Source: Acephala macrosclerotiorum | Taxonomy: Eukaryota; Ascomycota; Leotiomycetes; Helotiales; Mollisiaceae | Length of the DNA stretch: 64,000 nt | Assembly: GCA_014904845.1 (NCBI GenBank) | Contig: MU119384.1 | Coordinates: forward strand, 48,455 to 112,454 | Reading direction: 5' to 3' | Part shown: positions 46,541 through 57,783 of the stretch, one piece after another | Numbering within the stretch: the stretch's first letter is position 1 | Layout: the number at the start of each line of letters is the position of its first letter | Position numbers and translations under genes: made by a program | Notes under the pieces: generated by a model | Told to the model about the DNA's origin: nothing | The model's database searches: none | What the model saw: the letters and a program-made list of their open reading frames with translations, nothing else

Positions 46541-48122
46541 GTTGATGAAGTACTTTGGGATAAGGAAGTTTGTTTCCGCAGCTGGTTTTAATGCGGTCAC
46601 GAATGCGAAGTTGTGGCAAAACAGGAAGGAACGCGAATATTCGAAGTAAAAGAGTCAGAAAACCTGCGAGAAGTAGAACTATGTAGAAACCTTGAATTCA
46701 CCGCTCACCTATGATTTGCAATGCAGGCCATCTTCATTCGCTGTTGTTGGTCATGAGGCGATATTTTTGCGGCGACCCGCGAAAAGATCGCAAAACCGCA
46801 CAAACAGCGCAATGCCACGAACCCCTGCTAACTATAGTATCACGTGGTACAACCTCACCAGCGAGATTGGAACCTTGTGCGAGGAAGGGACGGAATGGAC
46901 GGAATGGACGGAATGGACGAAATGGCCGAAGTTTCAAGCTTCTGTGATGCTGGAAGGAGCACCAAGACTTCTTATAACTACGTTGTGGCGACCTTGCGGC
47001 ATTTTGAGAACATTCTTCAGTCACTGCCGAAGCCCCTTTTGTTTCGCTTCCTGCTGCGCATCATCTCCAATCTTTAAACTTCTTGACGATATAGAAGCTT
47101 TGAAGCGTCTGTAGTACGACTACTTCTATCTTATCCGTGATATTGAAACTTGAGCAACTTGATACCTTGCTTCCAAAAGATTAAAAAGCACCTCGATGCA
47201 CAGAGTCACGTGTATTTTCTCGCATAAAGTAAAACTTCGGCATGTGCAGTAATTTGATAGTGGGATGTCCCTCGTACCTCGCGCCATGCCCTGCCTTCGA
47301 CGACTTGAATTTACTATAAAACTTTCAATATATAGATTTTTTATTCGCACCGGGTCCGCCGGCGCGAGTACAGGCGTTCCCCTTTACAACCCTCACCCAC
47401 GTGGAGCTAGAGCTTAAGCTTTACGGGGAGCGCTAAATGCTAAAAGCGACACATCTTAGCGTTTCTTGGCAAAACCTTAGCGTAAACACGTGCCGCAAAT
47501 ATCACGTTTTATTACGTAACCTCTATGTGAACTTTTTTTTCTTTAGCAGGATACTTTTAACTATCGTCAAAGGCATTTAAAAGCGGAACGATTACTCCAA
47601 ATACCGAAGACGGATCTAGCATATCCACTTCCGTAAATGTTCGGTTGCGTTCTTAATGCCATCCAATACAGAGGTGCGTCAACTTGATTACCCAAATTGC
47701 ATAAAATACACGAGGTCTTACCTATGCGGAGCCTATCTAACTCTGAACGCGTCATAGGTCTAAAATTATTGAGATAGAATTCTACCCCCCCTTTAAAGCG
47801 ATTAATAATGATGTCTTTAAAGCTCATCAAAAATTCAAGTTCCAAAACCATGTGACAGTCACGTGTTGTGCCCCAACTTTCGGCTGGAAAAGGGGTGCTG
47901 CCGAAGCGGACTAAAGCCTGAATACTTCAACCTTATTTCCCCACATTATGGCCGATCGCCTCAAGTTTTCATCTAAACCAGGCACGCCATACCCAGGAAA
48001 GAAGATAATTTGGTACTGTACACGTTTGCATTTCTGGAAGTGTTTCCACGAAATTTGTCCTGTTGTCTCTTGTTTCCTGAAGCCCAAAGTTTCATCTCGT
48101 TCTCCTTGCGACCAACTCGCCA
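46541..48122. other. Intergenic, 1.6 kb, with a minisatellite
   Basis: Mostly AT-rich between 47100 and 47850 with no gene. A minus-strand open frame at 47567..47851 is not recognised and could be an old mobile-element fragment. The GGAATGGAC repeat lies at 46888..46921. Confidence 0.5.
46888..46921 (+). repeat. GGAATGGAC-type tandem repeat
   Basis: Three to four copies of GACGGAATG in a row, the last copies diverging (ACGAAATGGCC). Confidence 0.85.
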
Positions 48123-49136
48123 ATGATGGCAAGGTACACTCTGCTTTCAATTGTAGTTCTCGCAACCCTTGGAGCTGTTCAAAAATGTCCTTTGCAGCTT
48201 GACGGACGTATCCCCAAAGACGCCACTCTAGACACCTTCGATACGAGCGCCAGCCCCTTCAATCCACAATACGTCATCGGCGGCAGTTCGTCTCTCCTGC
48301 CCCACACTTACCTTAATTCCTAACCGAAGTCCAGACCAAAAATAGAGTTTCATCCTCCAATTCCCCACCGTGAACTCCTCTTTGGTATGTTTATCCTTTC
48401 CCCGGCCGGTCTCGTCTCCCACTCAATTAACGACACAAAGTTCGACGCAAATGGCAACAAAGCCCTCGGAGTAACTATCTCCCCCACCTCAATCTTCCAA
48501 TCTCAAACCGGCTTCCGCCGCTCCGAACTCCTCCCCTCCTCCAACACCGGCACAGACCCCTCCATCGCTGGCATAAAAACCATCCATTTCTCCATTCAGA
48601 AAGATACCCTTCGCACCCTCAACATATCCAATGAATATCAACTCTTTTTCCTAGAGTCGAATGATTATAGCACGAATCAAGTCGTGTTGAAGTACGGAAG
48701 CATCATTGGAGGCAATCTAAACGGTGTGGATAAGGATAGTTTGATGGTGGTCGGGAATGTTAATTCGAAGCCTATCCCGCTCTTGTACTCGACGAAATTC
48801 GCGCCTGGGACATGGCATAATTTTGCAATTACGTTGAATTTCAACGCCGGGTTCGTCTCTCTTTTCCCTCCCCTCCTTCCCCTCTTCCCCCAACCAACCA
48901 ACCCTTCTCCAGTTAAAAATTGACGACGAAAAAAAAAAAGAACAACACAAGCCTACTACTCCAAAAACAACGAACCCCTAGCCTCAGTCAGCAAAGCAGT
49001 CAGCAACGTCGTGAGCGGACAAGGCGAATTCCATTTTGGGATCTTGAAGAAACCTACTGGTGGCGGGAGTGATATTTTGAAGAGTGGATTTCAGGAGGGT
49101 GGAATTAATGAGGGAATTGTTTTGGGGGGTCTTTGA
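48123..49136 (+). CDS. Glycoside hydrolase family 131 (secreted beta-glucanase)
   Basis: Four exons, about 48123..48289, 48348..48384, 48441..48850 and 48941..49136; 269 aa with all phases closing. Intron 1 uses a weak GTCTCT donor and a GAG acceptor, so its exact ends are less certain. Intron 3 uses GTTCGT. A signal peptide (MARYTLLSIVVLATLGAV) precedes the GH131 start DGRIPKDATLDTFD. FILQFPTVNSS, GFRRSELLPSSNTGTD, TIHFSIQKDTLRTLN, EYQLFFLESNDYSTNQ and WHNFAITLNFNA, all family landmarks, follow, with the C-terminal EFHFGILKKPTG. GH131 enzymes cut beta-1,3, beta-1,6 and beta-1,4 glucans and are common in plant-interacting fungi. No carbohydrate-binding module is present. Confidence 0.88.
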
Positions 49137-50294
49137 GGAGGATAGTAGTTCGAGTGGGTGTGCTAGTCTGAAGCCGTGAGGGGGCGGTGTGAGATGAGGG
49201 AAGAGCGGGCCGGAGAGATGTGGGTAGGAAAATAATTGGAGGTGGTTGTAAATAGGCTTTAATATTTTCGGGCACATATGGAGCAAGGGATAAATGGAAA
49301 CGTGTTTGAGCTGTCTGCGCATGCGATATCGTGAGATCTATTCAAGTCAACAAGTGTGCCGAGCATCTACTGCTTGGTAGCTTCGCATAAACCAACACTG
49401 ACAGGCAACAAATCACCAACAACTTGCATAACCAACGAACACGTGGCAGCTTACCCAAGCCCTATTCAAAAGCAACATACTCCACATCCGTAAGATGCAT
49501 CAATGAGACTCCCAAGATTACCGCGCAAAGGTCCCCCTTTCGGCCTCGCTTAAACTTACCATTAACGCTGGCCATCCCAATGACCTCAACCCAAAAAACC
49601 TTAACACCAATAACCTTAATCCAGCCAAGCGCCTCATTCCCAGGACCTTGGATTGGTGGCTGGGTCTCGGCAACGTCGCTCACGTAAATTCGATCCTTGC
49701 CTTCGGATTCGTGGTTCGGCTGTGTGAAAACGACTCGGCCAGAGCGCCACGAAGTACCGCGCCCCATACGGGACGCTTGTTGCTGTCAGGAATAGGGGTT
49801 GGAACGTGTCTTGATATTGGAGATGAAATGGGTATCTGCTTCCGGATGAGGTGATCGTGATTGGGATGTGTTGGTGCGCGTGGCGTTCGATTCGTGGCTT
49901 GGGTGGAATCCCGAGATCATATCGATCTTGGGCCTGAAATAGGCCTTCTTATCCTCACAATCCCTTTTTCGATGGAATGTTGACTTGGATGGATCTTTGA
50001 AAGAGTCCCCTCGTGAAGTCAATACTACCAATGGACCCGCGCTAACTCCAAAAGTCACGATCTCAAATCATAGGCCTTAAAACTCCAACATTTCCGCTCC
50101 CAAAGCATCATGTTGCTATGTCGATGCCATGAAGGCGTGGTATAAAGATTGCAGGAGATCTTCTTTCTTGTTGGACTACAAATAGCTTTAACAAATTGTA
50201 CCTCTCATCATAGAAGTTAGCTAAGTGCTCCACACGACCGGCGTGTACTTCAATCAAACGTACCTCGTCACCACTCTCCTAATACGACCTCAAC
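49137..50294. other. Intergenic, 1.15 kb, unresolved frames
   Basis: Minus-strand frames at 49462..49767 and 49786..50058 are open and not recognised; they do not join by a clear intron. The 150 bp before 50295 include a TATAAA-like sequence near 50140 that could serve the effector-like gene. Confidence 0.45.
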
Positions 50295-50826
50295 ATGAAG
50301 ATCTTCACGGACACCAGCCTTCTCGCTCGTAAGTCATTTGGACTTTCTAGAATCTTGAACAAGACATCTAACTATTCTTCTAGTCGCTACCCTAGGCTCT
50401 GCTCAACCACCCTTCGACCCTTCTGGTGGCATCAACGTCGGCAACGGTGTCGGCGGTCAGTTCATAGGAGGACAATGCATCCAAGATTCAGACTGCGCAA
50501 CTCAATGTTGTGCCAATCCTACCGGAATCTGCTCAACTGTTGACACCTCCACATCACTGGGCAAGACAGGTTGCGGGTTCCCTTCAGGAAGTGGCCCAGA
50601 AACAACAGGGCCGAGTACTGGTCCAATCATCGATCCATCTGGAGCTGCGAATTTTGGGAATGGTGTCGGCGCACAGTTGGTTGGAGGAGAATGTTTGAGT
50701 GGTGCTGATTGTGCGAGTTCTTGCTGCGCGGGACCTTCTGGTATTTGTTCCGGTGTGGATGCTTCGACGGAGTTTGGAAAGACTGGGTGCGGGTTCGTGT
50801 CTTCGAAGAGACTCTTTAGGGCCTGA
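50295..50826 (+). CDS. Small secreted Cys-rich protein, two BAS2-like repeats
   Basis: Two exons, 50295..50328 and 50384..50826, intron 55 nt with a CTAACTATTC branch site; 158 aa. The first 20 residues form a signal peptide whose hydrophobic core spans the intron. The mature protein is two copies of one domain, each about 50 residues, with identical Cys spacing C-x5-C-x3-CC-x6-C-x13-C. The first domain begins VGNGVGGQFIGGQC and the second FGNGVGAQLVGGEC; both end in GKTGCGF. A Gly/Pro/Thr linker lies between. The pattern resembles the biotrophy-associated secreted protein family (BAS2 type), usually a single domain in plant-pathogenic and endophytic fungi. It would act outside the cell, perhaps as an effector or surface-binding protein; this is inference. 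Confidence 0.88.
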
Positions 50827-53537
50827 CCTTGTTTGGGCACCAAGGTTTTCCGGTTTGCAGCAATAGGTGGCAATAGATTGCTTCAATTGTAATCGTACTC
50901 AGTGACGGGGATGTTAGGACAACTCAGCATGCTTTCAATCTTGGATGACTTTGCACTTTATTTACGTTGTATTAGACTCATATGTACTAGACACATGGCA
51001 CGAGAAAGCTTCCAGCCCCAGTATAATGAATTAGATGGCATTTTGCAAGAGCAACATCCGTTCCTCGCGCGTTTCGCACTTTCCGCTGACCAAATATTGG
51101 CTTAGTCTCTGCGCAACAAAAACCATGGTATTGGATCGAACAAAGTGTACCGACAGAATGGGGACGAGAAAGTCGTTGTAAAGTACTGGAAGAGTAAGGA
51201 TATAAAATAGTATTAGCACTTGCTGAACGACGTCCCATCATTGGGAGTGCCACTAAATCTCACAGGCTTCAAGGACAATTGATTCGAATTCTTCCTCAAA
51301 TTACGGGCCATCTCGCATCCAGATTTTAAAAGCCGAGACAAGTTATCGAGGTCGCAGATCTGTAAAATGTAAGATGGAAGAAAAAGGAGGTTGGAGATGG
51401 CGAGAAAAGTTTCGAAGAGAAGCAGCGAATGCGGTGAGAAATGGCAGAATGTCTGCGTTGACTTCAGCGCACGCGTGCTGGTATGCCTAGAACTATAGTC
51501 ATGCGGTCTCTCAAATTCCGTGCAGCGCACATCTTGTCTTTCGAATACCATGGAGCACACTCTATGGCAATCTGCGAAGCTATTCTGAGCACTCAATCCG
51601 CTCCACAGAGGCGGTATTGACCGTCACGAAACACTCGAACACATCGAACCTCCGAACCGCTCCACAAGCTGTTCAAAAGCCCTTCCAGGCCGCAAGCTGC
51701 CTCGCTCCGCTTCAATCTTTCGGGGACAATACTCGAAGTTCCTTTCTCGGCTCGAAGAGCCGCTAGATAGGTCTATCGAAGGCTGGACATAGGCAGATAT
51801 GGGCGTGAAGAAGACACAATGGAGGACTTCTGCCGGTCGTGTCTACAAAGTTGCCACAGAGCTACAAAAAGGCCCAGTCGATTCAAAATCCTTGCGCACT
51901 TCTTGATCCTCATTTCGATGGGGATAGTGTGAAGCCCGGCAACGTATACGAAGTGCTAAGTGGAAAACCGAAATTTTCCTCCTCGAATGTCCACACTTCA
52001 CACGATACACGGGCCCTGGAAGAGCCATGCAAGGCATGAAAACGCCAAATCATCCAGTGCCTGGGGAGTCCTTGGATACTGCAAAGGTTCACCGAGTCCT
52101 GCAGGTCGAGCGGCTCTAGACACGGAGCTTTGCGCAATCGATGATCTCCCGCCGATTCCGCAATCATTAGAATGACAATGCAGATTTCAATTGAATACCC
52201 TTCGCAAGCCTTCGTCTTCCCTCCTATCAACGCAACCCCTCGCTCAATCGATGCACGGAGCTTCTAAGATCGTAGTTTTATTCTCGAGTTATGCAGCATA
52301 TTACACGAAAGTCCCTCGTGGGCTTAAAAAGGGGTTGCCGGCAAGGCATATTACCAGCAGTTTGGGAAAGTCTTTAGCTACCATGGTGCTGCCTGCGATG
52401 ATTTTTACTTTATCAGTTGCTTTGTCTGAACATGAGTATAGGTGTCAAACTTATACATTTGTTAGGGTGTCTCGCTACGCGACCCCCGAAGCCCGCCAAC
52501 TTGGCCCTAATATGCTACTCTTTTTTAATCTACTCGAATATTCGCCTTTGAATTTTGGCAATGACAAAACGAGACTCAACTGATGATTGGATTTCGGATG
52601 TCATCCAGGGTCACCTGCTGCCATCCACCGACGGGTGGAATTCCGCCTCTAAAGCAACTGACCAGGGAGTTCTCTTCTACTCTAGCATAGTCATGACAAG
52701 TCGAAAGTCTCGTTTGAGGCGAGGTTGAGGGGCAGATGCCGAGCTCACGGGTTCCACCCCTGTTAGAACAGGCATTCGACAAACATTGTAAAGTATCGTA
52801 GGTACGGCTGAAGAAAATCCGGATCCGGATCTCACTGCATGAGGCGAAGCCTTTCCCGTGAGTTTGATCTCATCGTATTTCTTGCAGCTCCAGCGAGCTG
52901 TTCCGAGTGGCTAGAACCATACGGCGAATGCTCGGAAGAAATGCCGGGCTTTAAAACGGTGCGGTGTCCACAGGGTCAAACATCCGAACATGGGGGCAAA
53001 TTCTACGATCAGTAGGGATGTGGCTATCGTGTATAAGGCACAGCTCGCACTCTTACAAGCTACAAGCACTTGATGGCTTAGGATAGGGGCACAGTAGAAA
53101 GGCCGATCCAATGCTACCATCTCTGATTTGCGGCACCGCGTGCCTTCCTTCTCGGAAACACCGGATTTGGCTTTACATGTCACGAGTTCGAGTGGACAGA
53201 GTCAACATTAGCACCGCCAAGGTAATTATGAACTCCTTCTGTTCATTCTGTGTCTCAAAGTAGAAGCTCGCAATGCTCTCTCATCAGCTTTCAATATTGA
53301 CTCCAAAGGAGCTTAGCAACCACCGAGCAGAACCGTAATGTCAGAGCACTTCAGAGGCTCAGGTCAGATTAATGGTTCCTTCACAATTGTATAAGAAGGC
53401 CAAACCGTCGCCCTGAGACGATACTTCAGCAACATCGGTCTCAGTATCTCATTGCCACCTCGAATCCCAAGTAGTCTTCACAAATCAAATTTCTCAGTGC
53501 CTACTTCTCTAGTCAGTCAACGAACAAGTTTGTTAAG
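50827..53537. other. Intergenic, 2.7 kb, nothing recognised
   Basis: Gene-poor. Frames up to 130 codons (51213..51596 minus, 52191..52583 plus) show no known domain. Composition is mixed with AT-rich patches, and no inverted-repeat element was found. The last 200 bp are the promoter side of the broken secreted-protein gene at 53538. Confidence 0.5.
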
Positions 53538-54250
53538 ATGAGGTTCACTACTCTCGCCTCCATGCTTTCCGCCTTCCTTTTGGCAGGGGTATGTATCTCT
53601 TCGTCCCTTCGTAGCCCCCTCATTCAACTCTATTAATCCAATCCGCAGGTCCACGGCCTCGAAGACTCTCCCATAGCCGGCTACGGCGTAGTCCCCTTCT
53701 CCTGGAAAGTCCAAACCACACCGGGCGGTCCCACCGTCATCGTAAACGGCACCGCCCAAGAAGTCTACTCCTAACTCAAAGCGATCAATCCGGACTTTGA
53801 GACCGACTTTCCTCCAGTCCAAATCAACGATGCCAGGACTGACGGGCTCGAAAAGCGCGATAACATACTCTGTGATCCATTCTCTGATCTTGCGAACGCG
53901 GACGCCATCTCGTCTGGCATCAGTTATTTGCGCGGTGTCCCTGGTACGCCTACGAATGGTCCGGGTCCTGGGAATTGTGGACGGGTTAGCTGTAGTTATA
54001 ATTCGGCTATTTGGTGGTGTAACGACGTAAGGACGCTCAGTGTTATAATGTCGTTGTTCTGTTGAATGAGAGCTGACTGGCAACAATTGTGTAGAACACA
54101 TACACTTTTAGTCTACCAAGCTTTAACAACATCGCCGATAGCGCTCAGCTGCTCATGAATGTCTGCAATGTCTATGATACGAATACATTCTCAGGACAAG
54201 ACTTTCAGTCTGATAGCTGGAATGGTATCTTTCGTGGGGCTGCTTGCTAG
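53538..54250 (+). pseudogene. Secreted Cys-containing protein (Ecp2/Hce2-like) with one in-frame stop
   Basis: Three exons, 53538..53588, 53649..54026 and 54095..54250, would give 194 residues with clean introns (60 and 68 nt) and closed phases. One TAA at 53772..53774 (codon 59) breaks the frame. Before the stop are a signal peptide (MRFTTLASMLSAFLLAG) and the start of the mature protein. After it, the frame continues undamaged for over 130 codons with ARTDGLEKRD (possible Kex2-type site), GPGNCGRVSCSYNSAIWWCND, SFNNIADSAQLL and SWNGIFRGAAC. The Cys and aromatic spacing resembles the Ecp2/Hce2 group of secreted fungal proteins, moderate confidence. A single C-to-T change could explain the stop. 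A short readthrough or sequencing error cannot be excluded. Confidence 0.8.
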
Positions 54251-54950
54251 GCCGGGCGGTTGGGATGAGCTGCTTCGTGCTCCGGTGGAAAGATGGTAGG
54301 TAGGTCATGCAAAGTCATTCAACATTACTTTATGTGATCGTGGTGATGATACGGAGCAGGAGATAGAAGACAAGAGAGTTGGAGTTTCAGGGCGTTCTTT
54401 CGAATCATGATTCACTTCATAAACTTCACTTCAAAAGATCGTCAAATCATTCTACTGTCCAGCTTACTTCCCAGCGGAGACCTATCCGTATCATCTTGCT
54501 AGAATTTTGTCGTGCATCTCCTTACTTTGGAGTTCAAGTGAGCTGCGAGAATTATTGAGGTGGTTGTGCGCCCCCTCATGCAGCTTTCCTTCTCTGCCCA
54601 ATCTCGTCCCACTTTGGGCCCCCAGACCGCTCTTTACCCTCAACTTGGCATTCTTTCACTGGTCGCCCTCGATGAATGCCCTTTTCACGACTTGCAACAA
54701 AGTTTCCTAAGTCTCCTCATTTCTGCTCCACAATCTGCTCGCTTGATTTGAAGCAGCGAACCCGCAGCGTTGTTCTCTCGAACTGGGCTGATTTGGTAGG
54801 AGTGTGGTACGAGGGTGGTTTGGCGCCCAATATTGCCCTCTTTCTTGCATGAATGCCCTTTTTGCGACGTGCAACAGACCGAAATTCGATCAATGACTGG
54901 GGCGAGCACTCCAAGGGCCACTTTCCGGGTTTTTCCTCTCTCCAACCCAC
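54251..54950. other. Intergenic, 700 bp, with a diverged direct repeat
   Basis: Two copies of a 28-bp sequence, 54672..54699 and 54849..54876 (ATGAATGCCCTTTT then CGAC.TGCAACA), match at about 25 of 28 positions, suggesting a small duplicated segment. No gene seen. Confidence 0.5.
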
Positions 54951-57178
54951 TCAATTGATCATGATCAATTCCTGCTTCGAACCCGACATCCAGTCAAACA
55001 TGTACGTTTCCATGTACGCCCTAGGTTGCCTCACAATTCCAACTCTCTTATAGGTCGAGAACAACAAGTCATTTGCTCCGATTCCTCCATGCAGAACCCG
55101 CTTCAATACCAAACACACATCGGGATGCAAAACCATTATGTACAACCGATGGAGCTCCTCTAGGTGATGTGGACCCTTTTCGGACAAGATGTAGTCGGCA
55201 TAGAATGGGAGCTCTATTTGTCCCAGTCCGTTCGTCGTTTGGGTCAAAATCTTATCAATTTGCAAGCTATATTTCAATTTATCGACCTCTCGACGTCCAT
55301 AGCCGGAACCGTATCCTTGGCGGGTATAGACGTATCTGAGAGTAGCCGGATGGGTATGTCGTACGAGGACGACTGGTCTGATGAGACGGACCCGAAAGGA
55401 TTCTTGCTGGCTGATTTGACTAGATGGCCCACTGGCAGGAACGTGAAACCGGAGTTATAAACCGTTCCAGCTCGTGATAAGGCTTGCCTCAGAAACCTCA
55501 GGCGGAGCAACTCCCGGTTGAGTTCTTTCGTGAACCATTCCTTGATATGATCAATCCTCTTGATGGCGTGTAGTTGCTCTTTTAGAATTAAGTTCAGATC
55601 TGGCCAGTATGTTGCAGGTCCGTTGACAGAGGCCCATGACCACGAAGGCGCAATGTACTTGGTAGGTGGCGCGCGTCTTTCGTCAAGCTTATCGACTCGC
55701 CACATTAGATTGGTGACAAATGTTTCGCTCCAGAGACCTGCAACATAGACTCCCAGAACAGAAGAGGCTCGTTTTGCAAGACCTGATAAGGCAGGTAGTC
55801 GGTCGGTCTCGTGTGTAAGGTTCAAGGCTGAATACTGTTCGACGAAATGATGCCATTGCTCTGACAGGAACCTCCTATCGCCTTTTACGCTACTATCTTC
55901 AGATTCGATCTTGGAAGAAGGGGAGTCAGTCAATTGACTCTGTGTTGGCGCTTCTGTCTCCTTGATGAACTGAGAATATTGCTCCAGGGCATTTTGTTTC
56001 GCAGCGAAACCCCCGCATTCGCATAGTGCCTGATGCTTGCATTCCCAGACCAGTTCGTGGCCACAGAAATGGAGAACTCGCGGGGAAAGGATTCGTTCCT
56101 GGAATGTCCACCCGCGGGTAAGAAGGGGATGGTGTTCCAGTGTTGTAGCAGTTGGGGAGACTGTCCAATGTTTGATTTTCTCTCTAACCATAATCATCGT
56201 TGTTTGAGAGTGGCACGAGTCGAGTTCATACTCGTTTGGCATGTCTTTTTTCGATGGAAAACATCCCCCTTGACCGTTCTTCGAAGCCGTGGCCGCCAAG
56301 GTCATGAATGAGTTCCGGTAGATGTCGCTCATTTTACTGGACTCGATTTCCCAATCCTCTGGATCGTCTTGAAGGATGCACAATGCATCTATCCAAAGGT
56401 AACGAACGCTTAGTGCAAGGCTATATACGATGCTGTCCTGGAAGGTTTTCGGAAGTGCTGTCCAAGGTATAGCATTTTTGAACTCCGATATGTTTTGTGA
56501 TGTAGTGACGCAGGTTTGCGTTGCACCCCAGCAATGACTCAAGGCGATATAACGGCTTCCTTCTATTACATCCTCTTCAATTCTGACTGCGATAATGTCC
56601 TCATCTTCTCTATCGAAAGCAAGAATTCGCCGTGTAAGTTTGACGCTTCGATTCGAAGGACACAGAGTATGTTCGCCAAGGCAGGCCTCAAGAAGCGAAG
56701 TAGCCCAGTGTAGACCGGAAGCCGACAATGGGTGATCGCTGATCGAATTTCGGGCTTTGATAGCTAAAATAGAGTGCTCGATATTTTCTACAAGAATGAG
56801 TGAGTCGAGGTTCGCACAAACGTGTTGCAGGACGAGGCTTTCACAGTCAGCAATGACGGAAATATTCTCACCTTGATTCTCTTGGTCTTTGTAAAAGAAT
56901 TCAAGAACAAGTTTCGGCCGATCATCACAGAAGAACACTTCCAAGGATAAACTTTCATCGTCCTTGCCTAAACATCGTGCGTAAACACGACGAACATCGT
57001 GTTCGAACAACCATGTCTCATTCTCATAGCAGCGAAGTCCTTCTAGGATAAGAGTGCATGAGCTACAATCTTTGTTCTTTGTTGATTCGAGTAATTCTTT
57101 TGGAGTGAAGTCAAAAGCTGCTCGGACATCATCCTCGTCCCTTTTTTCGAGGTTGTTGCAGAGATTGCATTGTGCCAT
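54951..57178 (-). pseudogene. HET-domain (heterokaryon incompatibility) protein, frameshifted near its C-terminus
   Basis: From the ATG at 57178 the frame is open for 634 residues and stops at 55274. The HET core is complete: RYIALSHCWGATQTC, the LPKTFQDSIVYSLALSVRYLWIDALCILQDD block, and RGWTFQERILSPRVLHF with an E-x-x-W-E-C segment. A Cys-rich N-terminal MAQCNLCNNLEKR opens the protein. The last residues before the stop give way, one base out of frame, to a second open stretch (55277..54951). That stretch has the expected HET-protein end (VCLVLKR, Y-x-R-V-G-I-V-R-Q-P-R). A single-base change near 55280 therefore seems to cut off about 108 residues. Longer reading upstream to 57361 is unlikely to be coding. 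HET proteins trigger cell death on contact with a different strain; whether this copy works is unknown. Confidence 0.85.
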
Positions 57179-57783
57179 GTGGGAGAAGTATGGCGGGAGG
57201 GGCGGATTGGTGATGAAGAGAAGAAATGGAGCCAAGTATAAGAAGAGGCGAAAGAAATAAATGCAGCCTGAAGATACAATCTGTTGTCGAGGCTGAGGCC
57301 GAAGATGAAGGATGGAAGATAAAAGGTTCCCAAAAAAGAAGGTGGGGTGACGCGTCAACACGTGATTCGCCCTACTCTAGACCCTTTTTCTACTTCGGCT
57401 GGTCATCGTCTTTTCTTTAATGGCATACTGTATATAATCTCGGCCCAGCTCTGCTTGAGGGCCCGCTCATTCAATCGAATGCCTTTTATGCTTCAACTTC
57501 CTGCTAATATTTTCAAAAAACCAATAACATGTCAGCAGTTACCCATATTCACGAGCCAAACGAGTTGCGAACGCTCTGCATATTTTGAAATTATAGTTCT
57601 TTTTGTCATTTTTCAGTTCAATTTTATCAGTGTTGTCTCGGCTTACCCTAGTTTAATAATAGCTTTCTATCTGTAACTGGCAATGTTGAGATTATTCAGA
57701 TCAATGCCAAATTTACCCCGCTTTCCTCCGAAAAACCATCACCGAAGGGACACCTAGAATACCATCCTCAGGATACCAATCTC
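57179..57783. other. Intergenic, 600 bp
   Basis: Promoter side of the HET gene. A plus frame at 57347..57676 is hydrophobic and AT-rich and not recognised. Confidence 0.5.

Noticed and set aside
46541..46600. 20-residue longer start for the copper ATPase
   Set aside because: It begins at GTG, not ATG; the first ATG in frame is at 46540.
46844..47077. Frame with repeated Gly-Met-Asp
   Set aside because: Produced by the GGAATGGAC tandem repeat, no further coding signal.
47567..47851. Possible mobile-element protein fragment
   Set aside because: Open for 94 codons but no transposase motif or terminal repeats found.
57179..57361. Longer N-terminus for the HET-domain protein
   Set aside because: The added residues are hydrophobic and not family-like; the ATG at 57178 starts the typical Cys-rich N-terminus.
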